64,000 bases of DNA from Ophiodon elongatus (taxonomy: Eukaryota > Chordata > Actinopteri > Perciformes > Hexagrammidae), in NCBI GenBank assembly GCA_016806645.1, contig JACSYO010002133.1, positions 321,501-385,500 on the forward strand. The letters are read 5' to 3'. The first letter of the stretch is position 1. Each line of letters starts with the position of its first letter. Position numbers and translations under genes: made by a program. Below are positions 62,085 to 64,000 of the stretch, piece by piece. Below the pieces are notes generated by a model, which was not told the DNA's origin, did no database searches, and saw nothing but the letters and a program-made list of their open reading frames with translations.

Positions 62085-62560
62085 GATAAGCTGTAATGTG
62101 CAACATTAGGTCATTTCTTATTTCAAAATAAATGCCATTGTTGCAGGAAGCGTGCAAAAGCCCCTGATAATTATTGTGAAAAGTGACACCATTTGTGTAA
62201 AAGCAGTGCTTGCAAACTGCTTCTGTTAAATTAGGCCCCTGGCCTTAAGGGTTATATAATTACTTCAGATTAATCATTTCTAGGGGAAGTATTCCTCTCA
62301 AGCTTTATTGGTATTAATTGTAGATTAACAAGTGTGCAAAAAATGTGAATCACAGTGACATGCGCTTCTTTCACAATGCTTGAGTTACAAGTCTCATGCC
62401 TGCCCATAGCAAGGTGACCTCCATGGCTCTTTACCACCGAACCTTGAGGCCTTTAACTGAATACATTAATCCGATCAGAGAGGCTCTCATATTCTTATAC
62501 TGGCACCCTATTAACAAAATAAATTGCTTGACTGAGTTTTTCACTTCATGGCAACACGTT
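62085..62560. promoter_or_regulatory. Candidate conserved regulatory block
   Basis: Repeat-free block with CCTGATAATTATTGTG, ATAATTACTTCAGATTAATC, GGTATTAATTGTAGATTAAC and a later TACATTAATCCGATC. It stops where GC-rich, repeat-like sequence begins near 62600. Confidence 0.28.
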
Positions 62561-62599
62561 TTCAGCACAAGTGGGTTGACAATAGGCTCGCTCGAGATG

Positions 62600-64000
62600 A
62601 GCCAGTCCTGCGCAGAATCGATCACCAGCGATCGGCGAGCAATGTATGCCGGGTAGATTTGTGTCCGACTTGATCCCGACTTGCTCTGATGTCATGACCA
62701 TGTGGTCAACGATAATCTCACGAGAGCGAGGCGGCCGCAGATTTTAGAGCCAGACGCCGCAGTAGCTCTTCACCGACTGCATGGCCAAGTGCATGCTGGG
62801 AAACGCCTGGCTGTCGTCACATCAGAAAGCTGATTGGCTCTTAGATTTGACAACAAACACCATGTGTTGTAGAAAATCCTATTTTTCTGTGTATTTGTAA
62901 TACTTAACACTCGATTGTTGGCTATTTGTCTCAGGTGTGATCTAAAGACATTTCAATCAGGAGAGAGTGTTATAGAGTTGAACAATAATTTATTACAATT
63001 GCACAATATTTGAATAGTGCAAAGTCTTTGGCGATTGGACTCCATCCTGCAGATAAGCAAGGGGTAGTGATGCTGATTTCTGCTAAGGCAGAATCCCCTC
63101 TGGAGTCCAGACACTGGTGGTGGTGGAGAAGAAGGAAGTTGCTGTAACCCGATGAAGATTGGAGGAGCCCGGGGTGGAGGAGGGTTGCATCTGTTTTGAG
63201 CTGAAATGACAACTGACAGCAGCAGAGAGGCAAACCTATTTAAAAGTTTGACAACAACGATGTGATTGGCTTAAGGAAACTGCGCAGAATCTGATTGGTT
63301 AATATAAAGTGCACGCCCCCCAATCAGCTGATGGAGTAATCCAGGGAGAATTAGAGACTGAGACAAAGAGTGTGGCATGTGTCTTCCTGACTGAACTTCT
63401 GCTTGAGCTACATATCTTGTGTGGTTGATAATAATAAAGCTTATTTATATAACACATATTAAAATGAGCAGCAAAGTGTTTCACATAAAAAGAACAAAGG
63501 ATGTATTTCTAAATAAATATATATTTACAAACATACGTGAATAAATTCCAATGAGGTCTGTAAACTACAAGTAGCCTAAAGATCGGATCTAACAGGAAGT
63601 CACTGTTTCTGTGACTTCCTGTTTATTCTTTAAAGATTGCAGTTCTTTTTCCACGCCTCCGCTGCCTTTCCTAAAATTCACATTTTAACTTCTTTCATTG
63701 CTTACTATATATTCTGCATCCTTCATCCCTTTCCCAACTATTCACACTACTCATATCTACCGATTCATACTCCATTCAATCCTTCAAATATTTCACATCT
63801 TTCATATATTATTGGTATTATTCAACTTTTAAGCCAGCATAGCCTCAGTTTATCAATAACGATTAACATATTGCACACGTTTCATACATCTTTGGTTTTA
63901 GTCAACTTTCCAGGGACATGGTAATTAAAGTTCATAGTAATTAAACCTATTCCTACTTTTCCAACTCTTCCTACCAGTTCACCTTCTTCTTACACATTTA
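62600..64000. other. Gene-free right end, partly repeat-like
   Basis: A GC-richer segment (62600-63300) is bracketed by CTGCGCAGAATC at 62608 and 63280. The last 350 bp are pyrimidine-rich and contain a loose direct repeat (63794-63830 against 63874-63909). No gene seen. Confidence 0.6.
63420..63500. mobile_element. Probable repeat tail fragment
   Basis: ATAATAAAGCTTATTTATAT followed by AGCAAAGTGTTTCACATAAA resembles the 3' end of common fish retroelements (TTTATTTATATAGCAC...AAAGTGCTTTACA pattern). It is short and diverged. Confidence 0.35.

Overview
The window is vertebrate nuclear DNA, most likely from a teleost and probably a percomorph. The signs are spliced exons with GT-AG borders, very low coding density, dozens of long CA/GT and GA/CT microsatellites, and several interspersed repeats of types familiar from fish genomes (a tRNA-derived SINE-like element, an hAT-like short DNA element, LINE remnants, and a 'GTTAGCATGCTAAC'-rich family present in three copies). 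Nothing prokaryotic, viral or plasmid-like was found. The species cannot be named from the sequence alone.

The only gene I can support is the 5' end of a membrane-type matrix metalloproteinase 16 gene (mmp16, MT3-MMP) on the minus strand. Exon 1 (17304-17429) encodes the signal peptide. Exon 2 (2948-3096) encodes most of the inhibitory prodomain. Exon 3 (891-1013) encodes the cysteine switch PRCGVPD and the furin site RKRR. Splice phases join the three exons without a break, giving about 132 N-terminal residues that line up with remembered vertebrate MMP16. The catalytic, hinge, hemopexin and membrane-anchor exons must lie left of position 1. Intron 1 is 14.2 kb, intron 2 is 1.9 kb, and intron 3 leaves the window.

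The 5' end of the gene sits in a CpG-rich block (about 17200-17880) with a perfect NRF1-type palindrome, a pyrimidine-rich leader tract on the gene strand and a TATA-like element. This is the likely promoter. From about 18 kb to the right end (46 kb) I found no exon I could defend. This fits MMP16 lying next to a large gene desert in other vertebrates. The desert holds microsatellites, decayed transposable elements, small tandem duplications, and several AT-rich, repeat-free blocks with clustered homeodomain-type TAATTA cores that could be conserved non-coding regulatory elements. The last class is inference and needs a genome alignment.

I found no sign of a previously undescribed multi-gene system. 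The points most worth checking are the candidate regulatory blocks of the desert, the promoter architecture, a convergent pair of CTCF-like motifs, and the repeat structures listed in the findings.
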